DNA of 51,288 nt from JAVXTH01 sp036642795 (GCA_036642795.1 JAVXTH010000007.1:1-51288); one strand, 5' to 3'. Shown: positions 24,352 through 32,893, numbered from the stretch's first letter. The notes: generated by a model from the sequence alone, not told the origin. Numbers and translations are program-made.

Positions 24352-25467
24352 ATGAAATACTTAAAATTATTAATGATTAGCATGCTTTTATTAACTGGTT
24401 GTTCTTCTAAGAGTGAAACTCTAAACAAATATGATGCAACAACAACTACTTCTGGTTTTGATACCTTTATAACTTTTATTGCGTATACAAAAGACCAAGA
24501 TGAGTTTGATACTTATTTTGAACAACTAAAGAAAAACTTTACTTATTATAATCAATTATTTGATAAATATAATGATTATAAGGGTATTGCCAATATTAAA
24601 ACAATCAATGATCATGCTGGTATTAAACCAGTAAAAGTTGATAAAGAATTAATTAACATGATCGAATTATCCAAAGAATATTATGAATTAACCAATCATC
24701 AATTTGATATAACATTAGGTCCAGTATTAAATCTTTGGCACGATGCTCGAGAACAAGGAATTAAAGCAAATAAAAAAGGAAAAGCAACCACCATTCCAAG
24801 CAATGAAGCCTTACAACTTGCGAAACAAATTGATGGTTATGATTTAATTGAAATAAATAAAAAAGACTCAACAATCTTTCTTAATAAAGAAGGAGCCTGC
24901 CTTGATGTAGGTGCAATTGCAAAGGGATATGCTGCAGAGCAGGTTGCCCTTAAGCTAGAAAAAAGCGGCTTAAAACATGCCATTATTAATGCCGGAGGCA
25001 ATGTTCGAATCGTTGGTAATAAACCTGGTAGTGATAACTGGAGTGTTGGGATTGAAATTCCAAATAAAAAATCAATGACCTCAGATTCACTTGCAAGCAT
25101 TCATTTCGCAAAAAGTTCATCCTTTGTGACAAGTGGCGATTATCAAAGATATTATTTACATGAAGGAAAAATGATGCATCATATCATTGACCCATCTACC
25201 TTACAACCGGCAAGATATGCTCGTAGTGTTACCGTTATCTGTGAAAATAGTGGTATTGGTGATGCCTTATCTACCTCCCTATTCACGATGAGTTATGAAG
25301 ATGGTATTCAATTAATTGATACTTTAAAAAACAAAGGAATACAAGTTGATGCAGTATGGTTATATGATAAAAACGTACCAGCCCCAAGTGGTGTTAAAAC
25401 GCATAAAGTATTGGATTATGACATCGTCATAACCGATGGTTTAAAAGATAAAATTACTTTTAATTAA
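24352..25467 (+). CDS. apbE: FAD:protein FMN transferase (lipoprotein)
   Basis: This enzyme attaches FMN covalently to threonine in flavinylation motifs using FAD, acting outside the membrane. The signal peptide MKYLKLLMISMLLLTGC ends in a lipobox; family motifs FDITLGPVLNLW, LDVGAIAKGYAAE, HAIINAGGNVRIVG and SSFVTSGDYQRYY are clear. ATG 24352 is preferred to the in-frame GTG 9 bases earlier because GGTGA lies 5 bases upstream of it. It stands divergent to the rnf operon, whose RnfG and RnfD carry its target motifs. Confidence 0.96.
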   Translation: MKYLKLLMISMLLLTGCSSKSETLNKYDATTTTSGFDTFITFIAYTKDQDEFDTYFEQLKKNFTYYNQLFDKYNDYKGIANIKTINDHAGIKPVKVDKELINMIELSKEYYELTNHQFDITLGPVLNLWHDAREQGIKANKKGKATTIPSNEALQLAKQIDGYDLIEINKKDSTIFLNKEGACLDVGAIAKGYAAEQVALKLEKSGLKHAIINAGGNVRIVGNKPGSDNWSVGIEIPNKKSMTSDSLASIHFAKSSSFVTSGDYQRYYLHEGKMMHHIIDPSTLQPARYARSVTVICENSGIGDALSTSLFTMSYEDGIQLIDTLKNKGIQVDAVWLYDKNVPAPSGVKTHKVLDYDIVITDGLKDKITFN

Positions 25468-25470
25468 AAG

Positions 25471-25510
25471 AAAACGGTATGCAAATTTGCTTACCGTTTA
25501 TTTTTTTATT
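25471..25510. terminator. Bidirectional terminator between apbE and pgi
   Basis: AAACGGTA (25472-25479) pairs with TACCGTTT (25492-25499), and inside it GCAAATTTGC extends the stem after one mismatch. T-rich sequence follows on the plus strand, and U-rich sequence follows on the minus strand. Confidence 0.85.
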
Positions 25511-26777
25511 TACCTAATAAGGCAAACATATTCTTTTTATATACTTCAACACCTGGTTGGTTAAATGGATTGATATCAATTAAGTAACCACTCATGGCAA
25601 TTGCTTTAAAGAAGAAATAAATGATATAGCCAAAACTTTCTTCTTTCATATCTGGTATCGTAATTAATAAATTTGGAACACTACCCGTTATTTCATGTGC
25701 TTTTAGAGTTCCTTTACCTGCCATTTTATTAACCCAATGAAGATCTTTACCAGCAAGATAATTCATGCCGTCTGCGTTTTCATCATCACTTGGAAAGGTT
25801 ATATTTAAAGAAGGTTGTTCAACTAAGATCAATGTTTCAAATAACATTTTCTTTCCATCTTGAATAAACTGTCCTAAAGAATGTAAATCGGTTGAGAAAT
25901 TAGCACTACAAGGTAATATGCCTTTCCCATCTTTTCCTTCACTCTCACCAAATAATTGTTTCCACCACTCAGCAAACGATGACATTTGGCTTTCATAACT
26001 AACTAACATCTCTGCATCTTTTCCTTGGTTCTCTAAAATACGTCGAGCAACCGCATAAGCATAAGCAGGGTTTTTATCTAAGTCTGCCGTATTTAAATCG
26101 TAATAAGCCTTCTCAATGCCTTTCATAATCTTATTAATATCAATTCTAGCTACGGCAATTGGCAATAATCCAACTGCTGTCATAACTGAGAAACGACCAC
26201 CAATATCATCAGGAATACCAAATTGTTCATAGCCCTTTTTATCAGCTATATCTTTTAATGTTCCTTTGTTTTTATCCGTTGTAGCATAAATACGACGATT
26301 TGCTTCTGCTTCCCCGTATTTCTTTTCCATAAATTGTTTAATTAAACGAAATGCTAATGCCGTTTCCGTTGTCGTACCTGATTTAGAAATAACATTTAAG
26401 ACAATATCTTTATCTTCGATATATTCCATTACTTGTGCAATGTAAGTGGAAGAAAAAGTATTTCCAATATAAAGTATTTCTGGTTTCTTTTTACTATATA
26501 AACCATTGATCATTTCAATCGCAGCTCGTGCTCCAAGATAAGAACCACCAATGCCACAAACAAGAAACACATCGCATTTGTTTTGTATATCTTTTGCACA
26601 TTGTTGAATTCTAGCAAATTCTGCTTTGTCATAATTTAGTGGCCAATCAACCCAACCAACATAATCATTACCTTTTCCCGTTTTATTATGTAACTGTGAA
26701 TGGCATTTGCTTACTGCTTCTTGATAATGATGAATATCTTCCTTTAAAGCTGCATGTGAAACATCAAACTTAATCAT
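25506..26777 (-). CDS. pgi: Glucose-6-phosphate isomerase
   Basis: This enzyme interconverts glucose 6-phosphate and fructose 6-phosphate, feeding PfkA. Motifs: VCGIGGSYLGARAA, VISKSGTTTETALAFR, DDIGGRFSVMTAVGLLPIA, and the C-terminal NPFNQPGVEVYKK. The length of 423 aa is typical of the short bacterial form. ATG 26777 overlaps the stop of the S1-domain gene (ATGA), and GGAGG lies 7 bases upstream. Confidence 0.98.
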   Translation of the reverse strand: MIKFDVSHAALKEDIHHYQEAVSKCHSQLHNKTGKGNDYVGWVDWPLNYDKAEFARIQQCAKDIQNKCDVFLVCGIGGSYLGARAAIEMINGLYSKKKPEILYIGNTFSSTYIAQVMEYIEDKDIVLNVISKSGTTTETALAFRLIKQFMEKKYGEAEANRRIYATTDKNKGTLKDIADKKGYEQFGIPDDIGGRFSVMTAVGLLPIAVARIDINKIMKGIEKAYYDLNTADLDKNPAYAYAVARRILENQGKDAEMLVSYESQMSSFAEWWKQLFGESEGKDGKGILPCSANFSTDLHSLGQFIQDGKKMLFETLILVEQPSLNITFPSDDENADGMNYLAGKDLHWVNKMAGKGTLKAHEITGSVPNLLITIPDMKEESFGYIIYFFFKAIAMSGYLIDINPFNQPGVEVYKKNMFALLGK

Positions 26778-27130
26778 TTCATTGCCTCCTTCATGGCTTG
26801 TTGAATCCACTCATTTAAATGTTGTTCTAAGGTGGAAAATCCAATCGTCATCTCCTCTAATTTATAATTATGAAGTTCACGACGACTTCTTTTTCCTTTT
26901 GGTTGGATTGCTTTTAGTGAGAGTTTTAAATGTTCATCTTCTACATCCAATACTTTTACTTTGACTTTTTGATGTAGTTTAACAAAATTAGCTACTTCTT
27001 TTACGTAGCCACTTGATATTTCCGATATATGAATCAATCCATTATGCTGATCATCTAAGTGAACAAAAGCACCATATGGCTGAATTCCAGTTATGACTCC
27101 TTCAACAATATCACCAACATGATAATGCAT
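26774..27130 (-). CDS. S1 RNA-binding domain protein (Gsp13/CvfD type)
   Basis: This 118-aa cytosolic protein has one S1 domain at residues about 3-75 (VGDIVEGVITGIQPYGAFVHL, GLIHISEISSGYV, VKVKVLDVEDEHLKLSLKA). A basic/helical tail follows. Such proteins act as ribosome-associated or post-transcriptional regulators. The start 27130 has AGAGGTGA about 8 bases upstream; an earlier GTG lies on that site. The gene is coupled to pgi, and a similar pairing near pgi occurs in Bacillus (yugI). Confidence 0.92.
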   Translation of the reverse strand: MHYHVGDIVEGVITGIQPYGAFVHLDDQHNGLIHISEISSGYVKEVANFVKLHQKVKVKVLDVEDEHLKLSLKAIQPKGKRSRRELHNYKLEEMTIGFSTLEQHLNEWIQQAMKEAMK

Positions 27131-27182
27131 AATAGCAATCACCTCTTTCGATGTATATTATATCATATTTACAAGTAGATTG

Positions 27183-27191
27183 TGCTATAAT
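27183..27191 (+). promoter_or_regulatory. Extended -10 promoter of nfu
   Basis: TGCTATAAT precedes nfu by about 38 bases, and AAAGGAG lies at 27211-27217. This intergenic region also holds the divergent S1-domain gene start. Confidence 0.6.
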
Positions 27192-27228
27192 AATTAAGAC
27201 AAAAACATGTAAAGGAGTAAGTTATATA

Positions 27229-27462
27229 ATGAATACAAAAAGTGAAGAAATTAAAAAAACAATTGATAAGATTCGTCCCTATCTTCAAAGAGATGGTGGT
27301 GACGTTGAATTCGTTGAATTTAAAGATGGAATTGTCTATGTAAGAATGTTAGGTGCTTGCATTGATTGTGGCATGATTGATGACACCTTAAAAGATGGCG
27401 TTGAAGCAATTCTTTTAGATGAAGTTGATGGTGTTGTTGAAGTAAAACTTGTAAATGAATAA
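27229..27462 (+). CDS. NifU C-terminal-domain iron-sulfur scaffold protein
   Basis: This 77-aa Nfu-type protein carries or hands on Fe-S clusters in the cytosol. The family pattern IRPYLQRDGGDVEFVEF and the metal motif GACIDCG (C-x2-C) are intact. AAAGGAG lies 11 bases before ATG 27229; a longer upstream reading frame has no such site. It may supply clusters to Rnf, rubrerythrin and others (inference). The last codon and stop fall inside the left 58-bp repeat. Confidence 0.94.
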   Translation: MNTKSEEIKKTIDKIRPYLQRDGGDVEFVEFKDGIVYVRMLGACIDCGMIDDTLKDGVEAILLDEVDGVVEVKLVNE

Positions 27463-27514
27463 AAATAGCGGTCATAAAGATCGCTATTTTTCTATATACC
27501 CGGCTTCTTTAAAG
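27457..27514. repeat. 58-bp direct repeat, left copy
   Basis: These bases are identical to 29108-29165, offset 1651. The copy contains the last nfu codon and stop, the terminator hairpin (27461-27491: AAAAATAGCG/CGCTATTTTT), and a copy of the last ten codons of the thioredoxin-like gene whose intact form ends in the right copy. It looks like a target-site or att-type duplication around the rhuM island. Confidence 0.9.
27461..27491. terminator. Terminator after nfu, left-repeat copy
   Basis: A 10-bp stem (AAAAATAGCG/CGCTATTTTT) with an 11-base loop begins at the nfu stop codon and has T-rich flanks on both strands. The same hairpin recurs at 29112-29142, where it ends the thioredoxin-like gene. 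Confidence 0.8.
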
Positions 27515-27729
27515 TTTTTTATAAACCTCTCAAGATCGTCATTGCTTTAATCATACTCCGGCTAAAATCAGTCTAAAAACAATCTTAATCTTCATTCGTT
27601 GGCAACGTCCTAATCAAACTTTTATAGTTTATAACAAAAAGATATTTCTTGAAGCTTTTGTGTGAAAATAATTCATATAACCATATCATTTGATTGTTAA
27701 TTACTGTATCAATGGTTTATGTTATTATA
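27515..27729. other. Non-coding left arm of the rhuM island
   Basis: Between the left repeat and the rhuM stop codon I see no gene. One minus-strand run of about 20 codons reads into the repeat and ends like the thioredoxin-like protein (FKEAGYIEK), but it is closed by a stop upstream and is probably chance. Confidence 0.5.
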
Positions 27730-28725
27730 TTATTTGCTTTTTCCCTTTGCTTCTTTTTCAAGTACCTTAATCGTTTCAAGATATGCTACTTCCACCGGTG
27801 CAATTGTTTTTTCTTGATATTTTCGATATTCTGCTTTTGCTTTTTCAACTGCTTGCATATGACTTACTGAACCTTTGTTCTGCAAAAGCTTTCTATTACC
27901 GGAAGTAAGAACAGCGTCTAATTGATTTAGATAATCCCTCATATACATTGGCTTGTGTTCAATAGCATTAATTTCTGCCAAATCAAAGTAACCAGATACT
28001 AGGTTGTTAAGCACTCGCAGTTCATTTTCTTCTAAATAGTTCTTTGCTATACTTATATCCTTTAATGCAGGAAGTTCACCAGAAAATGATGTTAATCCCA
28101 TAAAAGGCTTTTCTGCATCTGCTCTGTTATATATAACCTCTGCAGCAGTATGCTCATGAGCAGCAAAATGTATTTTATTCTGTATTATTTTGAAAAAACG
28201 AATAGAATCTTCACTTTGTGGATTATAATCCATACTAGTTGCATAAAGGTCAAGAACCTGTCTATAAAGAACTTTTTCAGAGGAACGAATATCTCTGATA
28301 CGGTCGAGCAATTCTTTCCAATAGCTACCACCGCCATTGCCTTTAAGACGTTCATCATCGATAGCAAAACCCTTTTTCATATATTCTTTCAGAATATTTG
28401 TTGCCCATATACGGAATTGTGTACCACGAACAGATTTTACTCGGTAGCCTACCGAAATAATAACATCAAGATTGTAGTAATCGACATTATAATCTTTTCC
28501 ATCAGAAGCAGTGTAGGCAAATTTTGCCCATACTGAATCTTTCACTAATTCTCCCTCATTAAAAATATTGCGAACGTGTTTTCCGATTACACTCCGATCA
28601 CGTTGAAATAGTTCTGCCATCTGATCAACGGATAGCCAAACAGTATCGTTATCAAAAGTAGCTTCAACCTTAGTTATGCCATCATCCGTGGTGTACATGA
28701 CTATATTAGTGTTTGGTTTTTTCAA
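27730..28725 (-). CDS. RhuM family protein
   Basis: This 331-aa protein of the Virulence_RhuM family starts VMYTTDDGITKVEATFDNDTVWLS-like and continues with DQMAELFQRDRSVIGKHVRNIF, YYNLDVIISVGYRVKSVRGTQFRIWA and NILKEYMKKGFAIDDERL, the family's DNA-binding-like core. The function is unknown; relatives often lie in type I restriction or mobile islands. It starts at TTG with GGAGGTA 8 bases upstream; the first ATG is ten codons in. Base composition is visibly less AT-rich than the neighbours. It lies alone between 58-bp direct repeats, which points to recent transfer. Confidence 0.9.
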   Translation of the reverse strand: MKKPNTNIVMYTTDDGITKVEATFDNDTVWLSVDQMAELFQRDRSVIGKHVRNIFNEGELVKDSVWAKFAYTASDGKDYNVDYYNLDVIISVGYRVKSVRGTQFRIWATNILKEYMKKGFAIDDERLKGNGGGSYWKELLDRIRDIRSSEKVLYRQVLDLYATSMDYNPQSEDSIRFFKIIQNKIHFAAHEHTAAEVIYNRADAEKPFMGLTSFSGELPALKDISIAKNYLEENELRVLNNLVSGYFDLAEINAIEHKPMYMRDYLNQLDAVLTSGNRKLLQNKGSVSHMQAVEKAKAEYRKYQEKTIAPVEVAYLETIKVLEKEAKGKSK

Positions 28726-29107
28726 CAGTTGTACCTCCTATTTCATTGCCTTAATTTTTGTTCAAGAATATCTATCTTAATTTAGTCTCATCTGCATTCT
28801 TTAATTCGTGTTGAAATATTAGCACTGTAGCCTGCCGGTTTTTGCAAACAAGCAATCGTCATATCTTTTTCAATTAACAAATGCAATAATCTTTTATAGG
28901 TAACTGCCATTTTATACCTCCAAATCATTTGTATTAATGATATCACGAAAAAGTGAAATATTCTATATTACAATCACATCGTTTACAAAATATCTGTTAG
29001 TATACAATTGATGTGTAAAAAAGGCTAAACAAGAAGTAAGATAAACTTCCTAGAAGCAGAGAAAAACGACATAATCAATCATCACGACGATTCAAAATTT
29101 TACAATA
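28726..29107. other. Right arm of the rhuM island, degenerate
   Basis: Apart from the HTH remnant at 28788-28910, this stretch has no intact gene. A short minus-strand reading frame ending just before the rhuM ribosome site (…DILEQKLRQ) is in a different frame from the HTH remnant and could be the tail of a lost gene. The remaining bases are AT-rich without clear signals. Confidence 0.5.
28788..28910 (-). pseudogene. Truncated XRE-type HTH regulator remnant
   Basis: A GGAGG and ATG (28910) open a 40-codon frame MAVTYKRLLHLLIEKDM…AGYSANISTRIK that reads like the N-terminal two thirds of the short Cro/C1-type HTH proteins (MAVSYKKLWKLLIDKDM pattern, common in gut Firmicutes). It then hits ECR and a stop where the family continues with about 30 more residues. 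A frameshift or deletion is likely. It sits upstream of rhuM inside the repeat-bounded island. The match is from memory of the family, so moderate confidence. Confidence 0.6.
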
Positions 29108-29165
29108 GAATAAAAATAGCGGTCATAAAGATCGCTATTTTTCTATATACCCGGCTTCTTTAAAG
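29108..29165. repeat. 58-bp direct repeat, right copy
   Basis: Identical to 27457-27514. Here it contains the terminator hairpin (29112-29142) and the real last ten codons and stop of the thioredoxin-like gene. Identity ends at 29165, where the next base differs from the left copy. Confidence 0.9.
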
Positions 29166-29602
29166 AAGGAATCAAGAGTACTCGCTAAAATACCAGTATC
29201 TTTATCGGTTGTTGCTGGGGTCCATTCTAATAATTTTTTAATTTCACCTTTTTCATAATAAACTAAGGTTGGAGAAAACATAACATTATATTTTTCTTTA
29301 ATTGGTTCTCTTAATTTACGATTTGTTAATGCTTTTGGTGCTTCTTTATCTAAGTTCACAACCAATAGCTTTTCAAAGGCTTTTTCGTGTTTAATCTTTT
29401 TCTTTAAATAATTATCTTGAAAGTTTTTAGAATCACCACAATTATCAATCCATCCAAAATATACAACCATTGTTTCTTTATCCGCAATTTTTTGATCCAA
29501 TTCCTTAAAATTAAGTTGCTTTAAATCATGAACATCTTTACCTTGAGCAAAGCATGAACTGCATAAGATACAACAAAACAAGGCAACTACTATTTTTTTC
29601 AT
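29135..29602 (-). CDS. Thioredoxin-fold secreted or lipid-anchored protein
   Basis: This 155-aa protein has an N-terminal signal (MKKIVVALFCCILCSSC, possible lipobox) and a thioredoxin-like domain: VVYFGWIDNCGDSKNF, VVNLDKEA and a cis-Pro-type FSPTLVYYEKGEI. The active site reads N-C-G-D-S, so only one cysteine of the usual C-x-x-C is present, which argues against a standard oxidoreductase. AGAGGTGA lies 5 bases before ATG 29602. It follows yunB by 33 bases and is probably the last gene of a yunC-yunB-trx unit. Its 3-prime end lies inside the right 58-bp repeat. Confidence 0.85.
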   Translation of the reverse strand: MKKIVVALFCCILCSSCFAQGKDVHDLKQLNFKELDQKIADKETMVVYFGWIDNCGDSKNFQDNYLKKKIKHEKAFEKLLVVNLDKEAPKALTNRKLREPIKEKYNVMFSPTLVYYEKGEIKKLLEWTPATTDKDTGILASTLDSFFKEAGYIEK

Positions 29603-29635
29603 CTTCTTCACCTCTGGCATTATTGTACCATCAAT

Positions 29636-30322
29636 TTAATTCGGTGTCGAATGCGTTGTGAAAGGAACATAATTTGGTAAATCGCCATGAATAATTTGAA
29701 TAACCAAAGGTAATTCATTTGTAATAACAATTTTAGATACATCTAAAACAGTACCTATTTCAGTTTCCATTTTAATCTTCAAAATAATCTTCATTAACGT
29801 ATTATTTAATCCATAAGGTTCCATCTTTGTTTTGATTGTTCCACTTACATTATGAAATAACTGTAAGCGTACTGAAATGTCTGGACCTAAATCATTAAGA
29901 ATAGATAAATTTGATAAAGTTCCTAATGAAATTTTATATAGTACACCATCTTTAAAAATAACTTTATTTAAATAAGGATCTTTTTTGCCTTGATCAGCAG
30001 CATCTAAAGAATTATTAATAATTTTAATCGCATCTTTTAAGATTTTATTCAATGCTTTAGTATTATAATTGATACTCTTTATACTACCATTTTCATTTTT
30101 ATTTATTTCATATAAATCCTTTTCATCATAGTTCATTGTCTGTAAGAGTGAAGAAGAAAGTGCACTAATTGCCCGGGTCGCTTCACTTTTAGAAATCGAT
30201 AAGAGTCTTGGTTCTAAATATTGATTAAAATGATTGGTAACTTGATAGCAAGAAAAACCAATCAAAGATGCGATGAGCAGATAAGAATAATAGCGTCTTT
30301 TTTTATAGTTGATGAAATGCAT
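29636..30322 (-). CDS. yunB: Sporulation protein YunB
   Basis: This 228-aa protein has one N-terminal membrane helix (about 12-30) and an extracytoplasmic domain. The pattern LEPRLLSISKSEATRAISALSSS, then NENGSIKSINYNTKALNKILKDA, and GTLSNLSILNDLGPDISVRL matches YunB, needed for spore formation in Bacillus. It overlaps yunC by 20 bases, the same pair of neighbours as in Bacillus, which strengthens the call. This suggests the organism can sporulate or descends from spore-formers. Confidence 0.88.
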   Translation of the reverse strand: MHFINYKKRRYYSYLLIASLIGFSCYQVTNHFNQYLEPRLLSISKSEATRAISALSSSLLQTMNYDEKDLYEINKNENGSIKSINYNTKALNKILKDAIKIINNSLDAADQGKKDPYLNKVIFKDGVLYKISLGTLSNLSILNDLGPDISVRLQLFHNVSGTIKTKMEPYGLNNTLMKIILKIKMETEIGTVLDVSKIVITNELPLVIQIIHGDLPNYVPFTTHSTPN

Positions 30323-30614
30323 CGCAAAGGTTCAAAGCTTCTTTTCCAAGCATATCTTTCTTTATTCCCATGTGGATGGCACATGGACTACAGTACTTTA
30401 TTTTACTATTTAATAATTGTTCAAAACTGCCATTTTCTGCCATAATCGCAATTGCTGTTTGTTTCATTTCCTGATTGAAATACGTAATATCAAATTGGGC
30501 TCCAGCAATAATTAAATGCGTTGAAGTAATCAAATAAATTGGTTGATGTGGTAATTTTAATAAAATACCAACAAAAGTATTATGATCTGATTTAATGGTT
30601 CTAATCTCTACCAT
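30303..30614 (-). CDS. yunC: YunC family protein (DUF1805)
   Basis: This small cytosolic protein of 103 aa belongs to DUF1805: the segment HLIIAGAQFDITYFN corresponds to the family's G-A-x-D/F-D core, with a Cys pair later (YCSPCAIHMGI). The function is unknown. It is the first gene of the yunC-yunB unit; the same order is seen in Bacillus. The start is ATG with AGGAGGT 6 bases upstream. Confidence 0.82.
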   Translation of the reverse strand: MVEIRTIKSDHNTFVGILLKLPHQPIYLITSTHLIIAGAQFDITYFNQEMKQTAIAIMAENGSFEQLLNSKIKYCSPCAIHMGIKKDMLGKEALNLCDAFHQL

Positions 30615-30658
30615 TTACATACCTCCTAAACCATTGTATTCATTCCGGCATGAAATAT

Positions 30659-30686
30659 GAAAAAAAAGTTAACCTTTTGGTTAACT
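30659..30686 (-). terminator. Terminator of ktrBA
   Basis: A perfect 8-bp stem (AGTTAACC/GGTTAACT) with a 4-base loop lies at 30667-30686, followed by seven or more U on the minus strand. It directly abuts the ktrA stop. Confidence 0.93.
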
Positions 30687-31361
30687 CTAAATTTTCTTTA
30701 AGAAATCAAATTTTTCAAATGTTTTAACATCCGCAATTACCATCATATGATCATCTGCTTCAATGATATAATCCGCATCCGGTGATATACTCAAATGCAA
30801 ATCACTTTGTTTACGAATTCCTAAAACATTAATTCCATATTTATTACGTGCATCGAGTGCTTTTAAAGAACGACCAACCCACTTACCTGGTGCCTTTACT
30901 TCCATAATGCTATATTCTTCATCGATATCGATCATATCAACAATGTTGTTGGATAAAATACTCTTTGCGACTTGTTCACCGATTTCTTTTTCAGGTCGAA
31001 TGACACGATCCGCACCAACGCGAGAAAATATCTGCATATAGCGTTTATTTTTAGCTTTGGCAATAATATAAGGAACCCCTAATTCTTTTAAGTTAATAAT
31101 TGCCATTACACTTTCCTCTAAATGAGAACCAGTACCAACAATGGCAATATCACATTCCCCTGCTCCAGCAGCTCTTAATTGTTCTTTATCCGTAATATCA
31201 CTTTGAACGGCTTGAGTCACGAATTCAGCAACGCGATCAACACACTTAATGTCACGATCAATTGCTAATACTTCACAATTATATTCACTCAGTGTTTTCG
31301 CTACCGTTGAACCAAAGACACCTAATCCTAAAACAACAAACTGTTGCGTAATTTTTTTCAT
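30687..31361 (-). CDS. ktrA: Potassium uptake regulatory subunit KtrA (RCK domain)
   Basis: This cytosolic gating ring protein of 224 aa controls KtrB. The N-terminal Rossmann RCK-N domain shows FVVLGLGVFGSTVAKTL and an acidic residue after the second strand (AIDRD), the signature for NAD(H)/ATP binding. The C-terminal RCK-C domain (about 140-220) can bind c-di-AMP in relatives. GGAG lies 8 bases before ATG. It starts 14 bases after ktrB and shares its transcript. Confidence 0.95.
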   Translation of the reverse strand: MKKITQQFVVLGLGVFGSTVAKTLSEYNCEVLAIDRDIKCVDRVAEFVTQAVQSDITDKEQLRAAGAGECDIAIVGTGSHLEESVMAIINLKELGVPYIIAKAKNKRYMQIFSRVGADRVIRPEKEIGEQVAKSILSNNIVDMIDIDEEYSIMEVKAPGKWVGRSLKALDARNKYGINVLGIRKQSDLHLSISPDADYIIEADDHMMVIADVKTFEKFDFLKKI

Positions 31362-31375
31362 TCTAACATCTCCTT

Positions 31376-32767
31376 TTATCCAACAATTACGTTACCACTA
31401 GGGAACGTAACGCTTCCTTTTGCGCCGCGCATTGGTTTTACAAGTGAAATTAACAAAGTCGTAATTCCAATCCTACCAATATACATCAACAATATAATAA
31501 CAATCTTTCCACCAATACTCAAGGTAGGAGTTAAATTTAACGAAAGTCCTACGGTTGCCATGGCCGATACTGCTTCAAAGCACAAATCTGATAAAGGTGC
31601 TTTTTCAAATAAACATAATGCAAAGATTCCCATCATCAATACTAATAAATTAAGTGAAATGATACTTACTGCACGAGCAATAATATCATGTGAAATAGTT
31701 CTTTTAAAGACGATTGGTTGCTCACGAGAGCGAATTGATGAATAGATGAATAACATCAATACTAAGAAAGTGGTCGTTTTAACACCACCTGCTGTACCAC
31801 CCGGTGATCCACCGATAAACATCGCAATCATCATTAAGAACTTAGTCGCCATATGAAGCGTTGTTAAGTCCATTGAAGCAAAACCACAAGTTCTTAACGT
31901 TACCGATTGGAAACTTGAAAGCATTAATTTATCACTAAAGGCCAAGGGACCAAGACTATTCATATTATTATATTCGATTATTAGCATCAAACCCATAACC
32001 GAAAAGATTAAGAACGATGTCATAATTAATACTAATTTTGTATGTAGAGCAAAATTTCTCCACAGTCTTCTTACGCCAATTTCACGACGGATAAAAGGAC
32101 GAATTTTATCACGAATATCAAACCAGACCGCAAAGCCTAAGCCACCTAATATAATTAAGCCCATAATCGTAAAGATAACCAAAGGATCACTGGCATAGTC
32201 GCCTAATGAATTAGCACCTAATACATCAAAACCAGCATTACAGAAGGCTGAAACCGATAAAAACAGTGATTTAAATAAGCCTTGTGCGAAACCATATTTA
32301 GGTACCATTCGAAATGCTAATAAGAAAACGCCAATTCCTTCAAAAATAGCGGTATAACGAAAAATATCAAATAGAAAAGATTTCATATTAAAGACGGAAT
32401 CTTGATTTAACATTTCTTTCATTGCGATTTGATCATGCATCGTTAAACGATTTTTAAGTTTCACAATAAAGACAGCCATTAAAGTCATTAAACCTAAGCC
32501 ACCGATTTGCATTAAAAATATTAAGACAATTTGACCAAACAAATTAAATTGTTCAACCGTAACAACCGTTACTAAACCAGTAACACAGGTTGCGGATGTT
32601 GCTGTAAACAGCGCATCGATAAAAGAAAAAAACTTTCCATCATGATTTGAAATAGGTAACATTAATAAAAGTGTTCCTACGCCAATCACAAGCAGGAAGC
32701 TTAAGGCAATCTTTCGCGCTGGTGATTTCTTTTGTAAAGAAAATATTTCCCTTAGATGTGTCAACAT
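31376..32767 (-). CDS. ktrB: Potassium transporter membrane subunit KtrB (TrkH/Ktr type)
   Basis: This 463-aa membrane protein has four repeated helix-pore-helix units. Selectivity-filter segments are seen at TSATCVTGLVTV, AFCNAGFDVLG, TLRTCGFASMD and AMATVGLSLNLTP, each with the key glycine. It takes up K+ coupled to Na+ or to the membrane potential. AAGGAT lies 5 bases before ATG. A promoter (TTGTAA-16-TACAAT) lies at 32825-32852. Confidence 0.96.
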   Translation of the reverse strand: MLTHLREIFSLQKKSPARKIALSFLLVIGVGTLLLMLPISNHDGKFFSFIDALFTATSATCVTGLVTVVTVEQFNLFGQIVLIFLMQIGGLGLMTLMAVFIVKLKNRLTMHDQIAMKEMLNQDSVFNMKSFLFDIFRYTAIFEGIGVFLLAFRMVPKYGFAQGLFKSLFLSVSAFCNAGFDVLGANSLGDYASDPLVIFTIMGLIILGGLGFAVWFDIRDKIRPFIRREIGVRRLWRNFALHTKLVLIMTSFLIFSVMGLMLIIEYNNMNSLGPLAFSDKLMLSSFQSVTLRTCGFASMDLTTLHMATKFLMMIAMFIGGSPGGTAGGVKTTTFLVLMLFIYSSIRSREQPIVFKRTISHDIIARAVSIISLNLLVLMMGIFALCLFEKAPLSDLCFEAVSAMATVGLSLNLTPTLSIGGKIVIILLMYIGRIGITTLLISLVKPMRGAKGSVTFPSGNVIVG

Positions 32768-32824
32768 TTTATCCTTCTTTTCTTAAGCTCATACTGTTGT
32801 GTGATAATCCCCAACATTATATAT

Positions 32825-32852
32825 ATTGTACACATTATTTTTTTTTTTACAA
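32825..32852 (-). promoter_or_regulatory. Promoter of ktrBA
   Basis: On the minus strand -35 TTGTAA and -10 TACAAT are separated by 16 bases, about 57 bases before ktrB. Confidence 0.6.
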
Positions 32853-32893
32853 TCATTAAAAAACGAAATTACGATAATCATTCATTTCCCTAC

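Noticed and set aside
27515..27580. Pseudogene of a second thioredoxin-like protein reading into the left 58-bp repeat
   Set aside because: Similarity is confined to the repeat; outside it there is a stop within about 10 codons and no further match.
28150..28536. Plus-strand frame inside rhuM
   Set aside because: The minus-strand RhuM frame has family motifs and a strong ribosome site; this one has neither.
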